The notes below the pieces were generated by a model. The model was not told where the DNA came from, did no database searches, and saw only the letters and a program-made list of their open reading frames with translations. The translations under genes and the position numbers were made by a program. Positions 34,454 through 43,096 of a DNA stretch of 64,000 bases are shown piece after piece; the stretch's first letter is position 1; every line of letters starts with the position of its first letter. Source of the DNA: Hyphomicrobium sp. (GTDB taxonomy: Bacteria; Pseudomonadota; Alphaproteobacteria; Rhizobiales; Hyphomicrobiaceae); NCBI GenBank assembly GCA_003987725.1, contig RXJH01000002.1, positions 162,461-226,460 of the forward strand. The letters run 5' to 3'.

Positions 34454-35040
34454 ACTTGCTTACCCCGCGTGTACTGTGCGTCAAACGATAATCGTCGTTC
34501 CGCGTTGCCGTCTTGGCATCTCGTTCTGGAAGAGCCCTCTTCAGAACCAAACGCTGAGACGCAACTGCGCAACGACGTAAACCATAACACTGGCTCTGCC
34601 CGGAACTAGGGGCAATATTTTGGCACCGCCCCCTTGACCATGACTTGTGGTGCCTCAATCCACATCGCGTCGTGCATATTAAACCAATGAAATCGCGCAA
34701 AAAAACGTAGTCGTGATTCATCCCCAGTTTCGATTGGGCGTGTCCTTCCTCAAGGAATTCCTCCACATGCGTTGATAAGATTTTGTACGCGAATCGGCGT
34801 CGTAGTGATTCGCGCAATCCGGCTTGACTCTCATGAGTTTCCGCGCGGCGAAGACGAAATGCCCAAGCACGATTTTTCAGTGTTCATCCACAGCGGGACG
34901 AAAATGCGAGATAAGGCGACCCGGTGCCGCGAGACGTTTCACGTCCCACTGTGGCAGAGCTGCAGCGCATGCAGTCACAGCGAGGATTCCTGACGGCTGA
35001 AGTCCTGCTGCGACCTTGGAATTTCGATGAAAGGTGAGCG
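34454..35040 (+). other. Long intergenic region before gloA
   Basis: About 590 bases with promoters for the divergent cold-shock and glyoxalase genes. A 74-codon frame (34772-34993) lacks support. The notable element is an imperfect inverted repeat listed separately at 34888-34954. Confidence 0.5.
34888..34954 (+). repeat. Imperfect inverted repeat in the gloA leader
   Basis: CCACAGCGGGACG (34888-34900) and CGTCCCACTGTGG (34942-34954) pair in 12 of 13 positions around a 41-base spacer. It lies 86 bases before gloA and could form a leader stem. Confidence 0.45.
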
Positions 35041-35481
35041 ATGCGCTACTTACACACTATGGTTCGCATCACGGACATTGCGGCGAGTCTGAAATTCTAC
35101 TGTGACGCACTCGGCATGAAGGAAATCCGCCGTACGGAAAGCGAGAAGGGCCGCTTCACCCTGATCTTCCTCGCCGCTCCCGAGGATGAAGCGCGCGCCA
35201 CGAGCGAAAAGGCTCCGATGCTCGAACTCACCTATAACTGGGACCCTGAAGATTACGGCTCGAGCCGCAACTTCGGCCACCTCGCTTTCGCCGTTGACGA
35301 CATCTACGCCACCTGCGAGCGGCTCGAGGCCGCCGGCGTCACGATCAGCCGGCCGCCGCGTGATGGATACATGGCTTTCGTGCGATCGCCCGACCTCGTT
35401 TCAATCGAGCTGTTGCAGAAGGGCGGCCCGTTGCCCCCGCGCGAACCTTGGGCCTCGATGCCGAACTCCGGGACTTGGTGA
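35041..35481 (+). CDS. gloA: Lactoylglutathione lyase (glyoxalase I)
   Basis: 146 aa. It converts the hemithioacetal of methylglyoxal and glutathione to lactoylglutathione in the cytoplasm. Metal ligands are in place: His5 (RYLHTMVRI), Glu near 62 (MLELTYNWD), His near 80 (NFGHLAFAVDD) and Glu near 127 (VSIELLQKG). GMKEIRRTE and the short C-terminal tail fit the nickel-type bacterial enzyme. The stop overlaps the GTG of the following flavoprotein gene (GTGA). Confidence 0.93.
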   Translation: MRYLHTMVRITDIAASLKFYCDALGMKEIRRTESEKGRFTLIFLAAPEDEARATSEKAPMLELTYNWDPEDYGSSRNFGHLAFAVDDIYATCERLEAAGVTISRPPRDGYMAFVRSPDLVSIELLQKGGPLPPREPWASMPNSGTW

Positions 35482-36728
35482 GCAACACGCCGATGACGCC
35501 CCGCAACGTCGCAATCGTCGGCGCCGGCCCTGCAGGCCTGTTCGCGGCCGAGATCATCGCCGCCGCGGGACATCGCGTGACGATTTACGAACGCATGCCG
35601 TCTCCCGCGCGAAAGTTTCTTCTTGCCGGCCGCGGCGGGCTGAACCTCACGCACAGCGAGCCGATCGAAAACTTTCTGACGCGCTACGGACCGGACGCCG
35701 AAAAAGTTCGAGCCATCGTCGAAGGCTTTCCGCCGTCCGCACTCATCGATTGGGCAAACGGGCTCGGCGCGGAGACATTCATCGGCTCGAGCGGGCGAGT
35801 TTTTCCGCGCGCCATGAAAGCATCGCCGCTTCTGCGCGCGTGGCTGCGACGGCTGAACGAGATGGGCGTCATCATCAAGACACGCCACCGCTGGAGCGGC
35901 TTCACGCCGGAAGGCGGCCATTCTTTCGAGACACCCGAAGGCGCGATTGCAATTAGCCCGGATGCCTCACTCTTCGCGCTAGGCGGTGCGAGTTGGCCGA
36001 AGCTCGGCTCCGATGCGCTGTGGGTGGAGACGTTCAAGAACGCCGGCATTCCCGTAACGCCGCTCGAACCAGCCAATTGTGGCGTGCTCATATCCTGGTC
36101 CGAAATCTTCAGATCGCGCTTCGAAGGCGCCGCATTGAAACGCATCGCGGTCAACTGCGCCGGTGCGACGACGCGCGGCGAAGTCATCGTGACCAAAACC
36201 GGCCTCGAAGGCGGAGCGATTTACGCGCTCATACCGCAACTTCGCTCCGCTCTTCGCGCGCAACAGAGCGTGACACTCTCGATCGATCTGAAGCCTGACG
36301 TCGAACATTCCGTTTTGGCCGAGCGCTTGGCAAAGCCACGCGGCAAGGAAACGCTGACCAACTTTCTGCGGAAGGCAGCACACCTCGACCCGCCCGCACT
36401 CGCACTGCTGCGCGAAGCGGGCACAAGCCTTCCCGCAGAAGCCGACACGTTGGCCACCCGCATCAAGTCGGTTCCGCTTAACGTCAACGGCCTTTCCCGC
36501 ATCGACCGGGCGATCTCGACCGCCGGTGGGATCGACTGGGCGGCCCTGTCCGGCGACCTGATGATTAGGGAACGACCGGGCATGTTCGCGGCTGGCGAAA
36601 TGCTTGACTGGGAAGGTCCGACCGGCGGCTATCTTCTGCAAGCCACCTTCGCCACGGCGACCCACGCCGCCACCGGCCTGCTGACCTGGCTTGCGAGCAC
36701 CGGCAGCGAAACAAGCCCCCATCATTAG
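35478..36728 (+). CDS. HI0933/TIGR03862-type NAD(P)/FAD-dependent flavoprotein
   Basis: 416 aa from GTG 35478, overlapping the gloA stop by four bases; ATG 35493 is an alternative. The N-terminal Rossmann motif is VAIVGAGPAGLFAAEIIAAAGH, followed by ARKFLLAGRGGLNLTHSE, typical of the BaiN/HI0933 flavoprotein family. The C-terminal FAD-contacting motif is GMFAAGEMLDWEGPTGGYLLQATFATA. Family members are soluble oxidoreductases of largely unknown substrate. The link to glyoxalase is only by operon position. Confidence 0.88.
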   Translation: MSNTPMTPRNVAIVGAGPAGLFAAEIIAAAGHRVTIYERMPSPARKFLLAGRGGLNLTHSEPIENFLTRYGPDAEKVRAIVEGFPPSALIDWANGLGAETFIGSSGRVFPRAMKASPLLRAWLRRLNEMGVIIKTRHRWSGFTPEGGHSFETPEGAIAISPDASLFALGGASWPKLGSDALWVETFKNAGIPVTPLEPANCGVLISWSEIFRSRFEGAALKRIAVNCAGATTRGEVIVTKTGLEGGAIYALIPQLRSALRAQQSVTLSIDLKPDVEHSVLAERLAKPRGKETLTNFLRKAAHLDPPALALLREAGTSLPAEADTLATRIKSVPLNVNGLSRIDRAISTAGGIDWAALSGDLMIRERPGMFAAGEMLDWEGPTGGYLLQATFATATHAATGLLTWLASTGSETSPHH

Positions 36729-36899
36729 AGATTAGAAGCCCACCTGTCGCACCCCGGTCCGCACAAGGGTTCTACGCACCGCGGCAGTGAGAAAACCCCG
36801 TTCCGGTCTTAGAACGAGGAATAATATCCTATTCTTATTTGTTGATATCGCTTCTCAGGAGAATGATTTACCCTTATGAAGCGAAGTCTGGAGGTCTCC

Positions 36900-37709
36900 A
36901 TGACGTTATTCGAAGCACCCGCATCCGCTGCCGGCGGCTTGGCGGCGGCCGATCATTCCGCACCGCAACATGCGCTTGCGGCGGCGCTGGATCATAAGCT
37001 GGCCGGGTTGACGACGCTTGATGAGCGCCTCGCCGCCATCCGTTCTGCGATCGAGGGTACGATTGCATTTTCGACCAGCCTTGGCATCGAGGATCAGGCG
37101 ATCACGCATGCCATCGCATCGACTGGGACAGCCATCGACATTTTCACGCTCGATACCGGCCGCCACTTTCCCGAGACGCTCGACACTCTGTTCGATACCG
37201 AAGGCAAGTACGGCATCAAGATCCGCGTGATGTTCCCGGACGCGGCCGAAGTCGAGGACCTCGTCGCGAACGACGGCGTCTACGGTTTTCGCTATTCCGT
37301 CGACGCGCGCAAAGCCTGCTGCGAAATTCGCAAAGTGCGTCCGCTCAATCGCGCGCTGAAGGGCGCGGCTGCCTGGCTGACCGGGCTTCGCCGCGAGCAA
37401 TCGCAGGGCCGCTCGCATGTCCCGTTCGCGAGCTACGATCCGGCGCAGAACCTCATCAAGCTGAACCCCATCGCCGACTGGACGCTGGCGCAGCTCGAAG
37501 ATTATGTCGCTGCCAACCAAATTCCCATCAACGCGCTGCACGCCAAAGGCTTCCCGTCGATCGGTTGCCAGCCGTGCACGCGAGCCATTGCGCCGGACGA
37601 GGATATCCGCGCCGGCCGCTGGTGGTGGGAAAACGAGAACGGCAAGGAATGCGGACTTCACACCCAGTCCGAAGATCCCGGCTTTGAACCAAAGGACCGC
37701 GCCGCATGA
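36900..37709 (+). CDS. cysH: Assimilatory APS/PAPS reductase
   Basis: 269 aa from ATG 36900, chosen for TGGAGGTCTCC upstream over an ATG at 36876. It reduces adenylyl sulfate to sulfite in the cytoplasm. Domain: [27 protein letters not shown]. The paired-cysteine motif KACCEIRKV and the later GCQPCTR (Cys-Cys plus CXXC) bind a [4Fe-4S] cluster and mark an APS-type rather than a PAPS-type enzyme. TGLRREQS is conserved. No CysC kinase domain is found in the following genes, which agrees with APS use. It is first of cysHDN, with the stop overlapping the cysD start. Confidence 0.93.
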   Translation: MTLFEAPASAAGGLAAADHSAPQHALAAALDHKLAGLTTLDERLAAIRSAIEGTIAFSTSLGIEDQAITHAIASTGTAIDIFTLDTGRHFPETLDTLFDTEGKYGIKIRVMFPDAAEVEDLVANDGVYGFRYSVDARKACCEIRKVRPLNRALKGAAAWLTGLRREQSQGRSHVPFASYDPAQNLIKLNPIADWTLAQLEDYVAANQIPINALHAKGFPSIGCQPCTRAIAPDEDIRAGRWWWENENGKECGLHTQSEDPGFEPKDRAA

Positions 37710-38611
37710 CGGCTTCGCCCTCGCATCTCGACCTGCTAGAGTCTGAAAGCATTCACATCTTCCGCGAGGCGGCGGCGCAGTTCCGCAAGCCCGTGCTGAT
37801 GTATTCGATCGGCAAGGATTCGACTGTCCTTCTGCACCTCGCCCGCAAGGCCTTCTATCCGCAGCCCGTGCCCTTCCCGCTCCTTCACGTCGATACGACG
37901 TGGAAGTTCCGGGATATGATCGCATTTCGTGATCGTACAGCACGCGAGCTTGGGCTGGACTTGATCGTCCACACCAACGAGGACGGCATCAAGCGCGGCA
38001 TCAATCCGATTGATCACGCGCCCTCGATCCATACCGACGTTCTGAAAACGCAGGCGCTGAAACAGGCACTCGACAAGTACGGTTTCGATGCCGCTTTCGG
38101 TGGCGCCCGCCGCGACGAAGAAGCAAGCCGCGCGAAGGAACGGGTTTTTTCCTTCCGCGCTTCGGGCCACCGCTGGGACCCGCGCAAGCAGCGCCCCGAG
38201 ATGTGGCACCTGTTGAATGGCCGCCTCGGAACCGGCGAGACGGTGCGCGTCTTCCCGATGTCGAATTGGACCGAAAAAGACGTCTGGCGCTACATCCTGC
38301 GCGAGAAGCTGGAAGTCGTGCCGCTCTATTACGCCGCCGAACGGCCGACCATCGTTCGCAACGGCCAGATCCTGATGCAGGACGACGAGCGTCTGCAGCC
38401 GCGGGATGGCGAAAAGGTGGAGATGCGGAAAATCCGCTTCCGCACGCTCGGCGATTATCCGCTGACCGCGGCCGTCGAATCCGATGCCGATACGATTGAA
38501 GCCGTCGTTGCTGAAACGATCAACGCGCAGACGTCGGAACGTCAGGGCCGCCTCATCGATCACGATCAGGCCGGCGCAATGGAAAAGAAGAAGCAGGAAG
38601 GCTATTTCTGA
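37706..38611 (+). CDS. cysD: Sulfate adenylyltransferase subunit 2
   Basis: 301 aa. It is the catalytic ATP sulfurylase subunit, forming adenylyl sulfate from ATP and sulfate together with CysN. The P-loop variant [14 protein letters not shown], then [34 protein letters not shown], and the closing [21 protein letters not shown] all fit CysD. ATGA overlaps with the cysH stop, and it overlaps cysN by one base. Confidence 0.96.
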   Translation: MTASPSHLDLLESESIHIFREAAAQFRKPVLMYSIGKDSTVLLHLARKAFYPQPVPFPLLHVDTTWKFRDMIAFRDRTARELGLDLIVHTNEDGIKRGINPIDHAPSIHTDVLKTQALKQALDKYGFDAAFGGARRDEEASRAKERVFSFRASGHRWDPRKQRPEMWHLLNGRLGTGETVRVFPMSNWTEKDVWRYILREKLEVVPLYYAAERPTIVRNGQILMQDDERLQPRDGEKVEMRKIRFRTLGDYPLTAAVESDADTIEAVVAETINAQTSERQGRLIDHDQAGAMEKKKQEGYF

Positions 38612-40146
38612 TGTCGGTGCACGCCCTGCATAAACTCGAGCCCTCGCACAAGCCTCAGCCGCATCTCGAAGTCGTGCCCAATCTCGTGCGCGAGTTGAGC
38701 GGCATCACGCATCTTTTGACCTGCGGTTCGGTCGACGACGGCAAATCGACATTGATCGGCCGCCTGCTCTGGGACGCCTCGGACCTCTACGAGGATCAGC
38801 GCGAGAACGTGCGCCGCTCCGGCCGCAAGGCGGCGGGCACCGATCTTCCTGACTTCTCGATGCTGCTCGACGGTCTCGTCGCCGAGCGCGAGCAAGGCAT
38901 TACCATCGACATCGCCTGGAAGTATTTCGATACGGATACGCGCCGTTTCGTCATCATCGACTCTCCCGGCCACGAGCAGTACACGCGCAACATGGCGTCG
39001 GGCGCATCGCACGCCGACGTCGCCATCGTGCTTGTCGACGCACGCTCGGGCGTGAAGAAGCAAACGAAACGTCACACCGCGATCCTCGATCTCGTCGGCG
39101 TCAAGCACGTCGTGCTGGCGGTCAATAAGATGGATCTCGTCGGCTGGTCGGAAGACGTGTTCCGCAAGATCGAAGCCGATTTCCGCACGCTGTGCTGGAA
39201 GTTCAATTTCTGGGATGCGACCGCTATCCCGCTATCGGCCGTCTTCGGCGACAATGTTTCGGCGGCCTCGGACAACATGTCCTGGTACAGCGGCCCGACG
39301 CTCATCCAGCATTTAGAAAAGACGCCGAGCCGTGTCAGCGAAGCCGGTTCCGTGTTTCGTTTCCCCGTGCAGACCGTGCTGCGTGATGGCCAGGATTTCC
39401 GCGGCCTCGCAGGCACCGTCACGTCCGGTTCGGTCAAGGTCGGCGACGTTGTCGTCGATACCTTGAGCAACGCCAGCGCCAAGGTGATCCGCATCGCAAC
39501 CATGGGCGGCGACCTTGAAAGTGCGTCCGCCGGTCAAGCCATCGCGCTGCAGCTCGACGTCGATATCGACGTATCGCGCGGCGCCGTGCTGTCCGCTCCC
39601 GAGATGCGCCCCGTCGCGGCTCAGACCGTCGAAGCCCGTTTCGTTTGGCTGTCGGAGGACGAATTCAGCCCGACGGCCGGCTACCTCTTGCGCACCTCGA
39701 CCGATCTCATTCCTATCTCCAACATCGAGATCAAGGCACTTCTCGATCTCGAAACGATGGCATCGCGTCCGGCAAGAGGCTGCGGCGCGAACGATATCGC
39801 AATCGCGAAAATCTCACTGGGCCGCGCCGCCGCCATCGATGTCTTCGCCGAAACGCCGGAAACCGGAACGCTCCTGCTCGTCGACTCCGTCTCAGGCGCG
39901 ACGATGGCGGGCGGCATTGCGACGGCGGTCAATTCTAAGGCCGAGACACCGGTCGATGGTCATTTCGTGCTGAAGCGCGATATGCTTGCCAACGGTCTCA
40001 ATCGCGACCTGTCGATGAGCTCGACCGATCGCGAGGAGTTCATGCGCCGGGCCAACGAGGTCGCCATCATCCTCCGCGCAGCCGGTGTCGCAGTCGCCAT
40101 CGAACCGCCGCCGCCGGTCGATGACGGCATGGATCCGGGGCTCTAA
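38611..40146 (+). CDS. cysN: Sulfate adenylyltransferase subunit 1 (GTPase)
   Basis: 511 aa. GTPase subunit that drives sulfate activation. G1 CGSVDDGKSTLIGRLLW, G3 DSPGHEQYTRN, G4 NKMD, and the EF-Tu-like beta domains in the C-terminal half are all visible. The length is CysN alone, with no CysC APS-kinase extension, which fits the APS-type CysH. It is last of the cysHDN operon and its stop lies inside a hairpin. Confidence 0.95.
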   Translation: MSVHALHKLEPSHKPQPHLEVVPNLVRELSGITHLLTCGSVDDGKSTLIGRLLWDASDLYEDQRENVRRSGRKAAGTDLPDFSMLLDGLVAEREQGITIDIAWKYFDTDTRRFVIIDSPGHEQYTRNMASGASHADVAIVLVDARSGVKKQTKRHTAILDLVGVKHVVLAVNKMDLVGWSEDVFRKIEADFRTLCWKFNFWDATAIPLSAVFGDNVSAASDNMSWYSGPTLIQHLEKTPSRVSEAGSVFRFPVQTVLRDGQDFRGLAGTVTSGSVKVGDVVVDTLSNASAKVIRIATMGGDLESASAGQAIALQLDVDIDVSRGAVLSAPEMRPVAAQTVEARFVWLSEDEFSPTAGYLLRTSTDLIPISNIEIKALLDLETMASRPARGCGANDIAIAKISLGRAAAIDVFAETPETGTLLLVDSVSGATMAGGIATAVNSKAETPVDGHFVLKRDMLANGLNRDLSMSSTDREEFMRRANEVAIILRAAGVAVAIEPPPPVDDGMDPGL

Positions 40147-40153
40147 GCCCCGG
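40135..40153 (+). terminator. GC hairpin across the cysN stop
   Basis: CCGGGGCT (40135-40142) and AGCCCCGG (40146-40153) form a perfect 8-bp stem with a 3-base loop that spans the cysN stop codon. No T-run follows, so attenuation or mRNA end protection is as likely as termination. Confidence 0.45.
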
Positions 40154-40340
40154 GCTCTTGCATTAAGAACGGTCTCATCGCATTCAGCGCTCTTGCGCGC
40201 GGCATCCCTTCCGCAAAGGGGATCGCTGCGCGCAATTCTATCGGACGTAAAAAATCTCCGCTATCCAAGCAGTAAAATCCACAATTGCGGAGCTGCGTGA
40301 TCTCGCGTAGGTCAGTTCGTCAACCGCGCCACGGAATCCC

Positions 40341-41141
40341 ATGCCCGAATTCGATCTGAACACGCTCTGGCCCATGGTGATTACGGGCGGCTTTGTTGTC
40401 GGCTTCCTCGTTGGAATGACAGGCGTCGGCGCCGGCTCGCTGATGACGCCATTCCTGATCACGAGGATCGGCGTGCCGCCTGCATTGGCTGTCGGCACCG
40501 ACTTGCTGTTCGCATCGATCACCAAAGCGTCCGCAGCTTGGCCCCACCACAATTTCGGTAACGTCAACTGGCGTCTTGTCGGCTGGCTCGCGATGGGAAG
40601 CGTACCGGGCTCGCTGGCGATGCTCGCGGTCTTGCACATGCTTGACCCTGATACCGCAGCGCTTGCCCTATTCATTAAAAGGGCACTCGTCGCGGCGCTC
40701 GTTCTGAGCTCCCTCGCAATTTTGATCTATCCGTTCGTGGTTCGCGGTCATGCAACTGTCGGCGAACCAGCAGAAATCAAGGTTCGCCGTCTGCCGACGT
40801 TGCTCCTCGGGTTCACGCTTGGATCGATCGTCACGCTGACGTCGGTCGGCGCAGGTGCGATCGGCGTCGTTGTCCTAACGCTGCTTTATCCGACACTCCG
40901 GACGCGTCGCCTGATCGGTACCGACATCGTGCATGCCGTGCCGCTAACGCTCATCTCCGGCCTCGGACACATGTCGATCGGCAATACGAGCTTCGAGCTT
41001 TTGGGATTGCTGCTTGTCGGCTCGATCCCTGGCATCGCCATCGGATCGCGCCTGACCGGCTTGCTGCCCGACTGGCTGCTGCGCGTCTTCCTCGCGCTGA
41101 TCCTCTGCTTCGCCGCCTACCAGCTTTCGCTGAAGCTTTAG
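40341..41141 (+). CDS. TauE/SafE-family sulfite/sulfonate exporter
   Basis: 266 aa with about eight helices. The TSUP signature is GGFVVGFLVGMTGVGAGSLMTP in the first half and LTSVGAGAIGVVVLTLLYP in the second. Family members export sulfite, sulfoacetate or related anions, or import sulfate in some systems. Its place between cysHDN and cysIJ suggests a sulfur-anion role, possibly sulfite efflux. It is about 195 bases downstream of cysN and converges with cysI. Confidence 0.85.
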   Translation: MPEFDLNTLWPMVITGGFVVGFLVGMTGVGAGSLMTPFLITRIGVPPALAVGTDLLFASITKASAAWPHHNFGNVNWRLVGWLAMGSVPGSLAMLAVLHMLDPDTAALALFIKRALVAALVLSSLAILIYPFVVRGHATVGEPAEIKVRRLPTLLLGFTLGSIVTLTSVGAGAIGVVVLTLLYPTLRTRRLIGTDIVHAVPLTLISGLGHMSIGNTSFELLGLLLVGSIPGIAIGSRLTGLLPDWLLRVFLALILCFAAYQLSLKL

Positions 41142-41147
41142 AGTTCG

Positions 41148-41301
41148 TTCGTCATCCTCAGCCGAGCGCGCCACAGGCGCGTCGAAGGCTGGGGATCCAG
41201 CACAAGAGCCGCCGAAGGCGCAAATAAAATTGTGTCTTCGACGAGTCTAACGCTGGATCCCCGAACGGCATCGCTTCGCTCGCGCGCTCGAGGATGACGA
41301 A
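41148..41301. repeat. 154-base interrupted palindrome between convergent genes
   Basis: Outer arms TTCGTCATCCTC (41148-41159) and GAGGATGACGAA (41290-41301) are exact, and inner arms GGGGATCCAGC (41191-41201) and GCTGGATCCCC (41252-41262) are exact. GC-rich secondary hairpins lie between. It fills almost the whole gap between the TSUP stop and the cysI stop. It looks like an extragenic palindromic element or bidirectional terminator. Confidence 0.7.
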
Positions 41302-41306
41302 GAAAA

Positions 41307-43037
41307 TCAAACCAACTTCACGTCAGCGTGGAATTGATTGCCCGCCGGCGTTGCCTTCACGACACCCGACCGGATCGTAAAGTCGCCGAAGTGCTCGCCG
41401 TCTTCGCGCTCTTTCGAATACGCGATGAAGAGCGGCTCGAGCAGCGAAACGATGCGCTGCTTGTCGACGTCTTGCGCGTAAAGCTTGGAGAGCCGCGAGC
41501 CGTTAAAGGCCGCGCCGAGATAGAGGTTGTAGAGCCCCGGATTACGCCCGACGAGACCGACCTCCGCAAGATACGGACGTGCGCAGCCGTTAGGGCACCC
41601 GGTCATGCGGATGACGATGTCGTCGTCCTTGAGACCAGCGCGATCGAGGCTCTCCTCGAGTGCCGTGACGAGATCCGGAAGGAACCGCTCGGCTTCCGCG
41701 AGCGCAAGACCGCACGTGGGCAGTGCAACGCACGACATCGCATTGCGCCGAAGTCCCGACGACACGTCGAGCGAAACGCCATGCGCCTTGAAGATCGCCT
41801 CGATCTTGGGTTTCGCCTTTGCGGAGACGTTCGCGAGAATGACGTTCTGGTTCGCACTGCAGACGAAATCGCAAATCCCGAGTTCGGCGATCTCGCGAAG
41901 CGCTGATCTGAGCGAATAGCCCGGCTTATCCTTGATGCGGCCGTTCTCGACGAACAGCGTCAGATGCCAGGCCTTGTCCGAAGCCTTCTTCGCATCGAGT
42001 GTCTGCCGCCAGCCGATCTTGTCGCCGGTGCCAGTGAACTTGAACGGCCGCGGCTTCTCGAACTTGAACCCGAGGCGCTTCTCGACCTCTTCGCGGAAAT
42101 TATCGAGACCGCGATCTTCGATCGTATATTTGAGCCGCGCCCGCGCACGGTTTTCGCGGTTGCCCCAATCGCGCTGAACGGTGACGACGCTTTCGGCGAC
42201 GGCGATGGCTTGCTCGGGCTTGCAGAAGCCGAGGAGATCGGCAGTCCGCGGAAACGTATTGACGTCACCATGCGTCATGCCCATGCCGCCACCGACGGTG
42301 ACGTTCCAGCCGACAAGTTCACCCTTCTCGACGACCGCGATATAACCGAGATCGTGCGCATAAATGTCGACGTCGTTATCCGGCGGAACCGCCACGACGA
42401 CCTTGAACTTGCGCGGCAGATAATGGACGCCGTAAATCGGCTCTTCGTCCTTCTTCGCAGGCCGAGACGCGTCCTCGACCTTTTCGCCGTCGAGCCAGAT
42501 TTCGTGATAGGCGCCCGTCCGCGGCAACAAATGCTCGCTGACCGACTTGCCGAGGTCGTAGGCCAGCTTGTGCGCCTTCGAGAGATGCGGGTTCGCGGCG
42601 GTCATGACATTGCGATTGACGTCACCGCAAGCGGCCAGCGTATCGAGGCAGATGGCGTTGAACGACTGCATCGTGCGCTTCAGGTTCGACTTGATGACGC
42701 CGTGAAATTGGAACGTCTCGCGCGTCGTCAGCCGCATCGTGCCGTTGGCATAGGTGCTGGCGATCGTATCGAGCCCGATCCACTGCTTCGGCGTCACGAC
42801 GCCGCCCGGAATGCGCAGGCGGATCATGAACGAATAGGCCTTCTCGAGCTTTTTCTTGCCGCGCTCGCCGCGAACGTCGCGATCGTCCTGAATGTAGGAG
42901 CCATGGAACTTGATCAGCTGCTGATCGTCTTCCGCAATGGCGCCGGTTTCGACTTTGAGCAGCCCCTCAGCCAGCGTGCCGCGCAGCTGATGGCTTTGCT
43001 CCTTGATGAACTCGTTTTTCGAACGCTTGTCGGTCAT
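41307..43037 (-). CDS. cysI: Assimilatory sulfite reductase haemoprotein subunit
   Basis: 576 aa from ATG 43037, with GGGAGG upstream; the longer reading to 43091 has no better site. It reduces sulfite to sulfide with six electrons. Two ferredoxin-like/sirohaem domain pairs are visible: LTTRETFQFHGVIKSNLK, NRNVMTAANP. The [4Fe-4S]-sirohaem cysteines are in CVALPTCGLALAEAERFLP and GCPNGCARPYLAEVGLVG. It is coupled to cysJ, 59 bases upstream, which marks it as CysI rather than a ferredoxin-type nitrite reductase. Confidence 0.94.
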   Translation of the reverse strand: MTDKRSKNEFIKEQSHQLRGTLAEGLLKVETGAIAEDDQQLIKFHGSYIQDDRDVRGERGKKKLEKAYSFMIRLRIPGGVVTPKQWIGLDTIASTYANGTMRLTTRETFQFHGVIKSNLKRTMQSFNAICLDTLAACGDVNRNVMTAANPHLSKAHKLAYDLGKSVSEHLLPRTGAYHEIWLDGEKVEDASRPAKKDEEPIYGVHYLPRKFKVVVAVPPDNDVDIYAHDLGYIAVVEKGELVGWNVTVGGGMGMTHGDVNTFPRTADLLGFCKPEQAIAVAESVVTVQRDWGNRENRARARLKYTIEDRGLDNFREEVEKRLGFKFEKPRPFKFTGTGDKIGWRQTLDAKKASDKAWHLTLFVENGRIKDKPGYSLRSALREIAELGICDFVCSANQNVILANVSAKAKPKIEAIFKAHGVSLDVSSGLRRNAMSCVALPTCGLALAEAERFLPDLVTALEESLDRAGLKDDDIVIRMTGCPNGCARPYLAEVGLVGRNPGLYNLYLGAAFNGSRLSKLYAQDVDKQRIVSLLEPLFIAYSKEREDGEHFGDFTIRSGVVKATPAGNQFHADVKLV

Positions 43038-43096
43038 TTCGTATTCCCCGCCTCCCTTCGGCCTCGACAGCCGCGAAGGGATCTCGTGCAATTAAA

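Noticed and set aside
34772..34993. 74-codon frame upstream of gloA
   Set aside because: No ribosome site and it overlaps the inverted repeat; coding support is weak.
36817..36835. Short dyad GAATA-N6-TATTC upstream of cysH
   Set aside because: Only five paired bases in an AT-rich promoter; not enough to call an operator, though an Rrf2-type regulator is possible.
41307..43037. Ferredoxin-type nitrite reductase (nirA)
   Set aside because: It is adjacent to and cotranscribed with cysJ and sits in a sulfur locus, so CysI is the better call.
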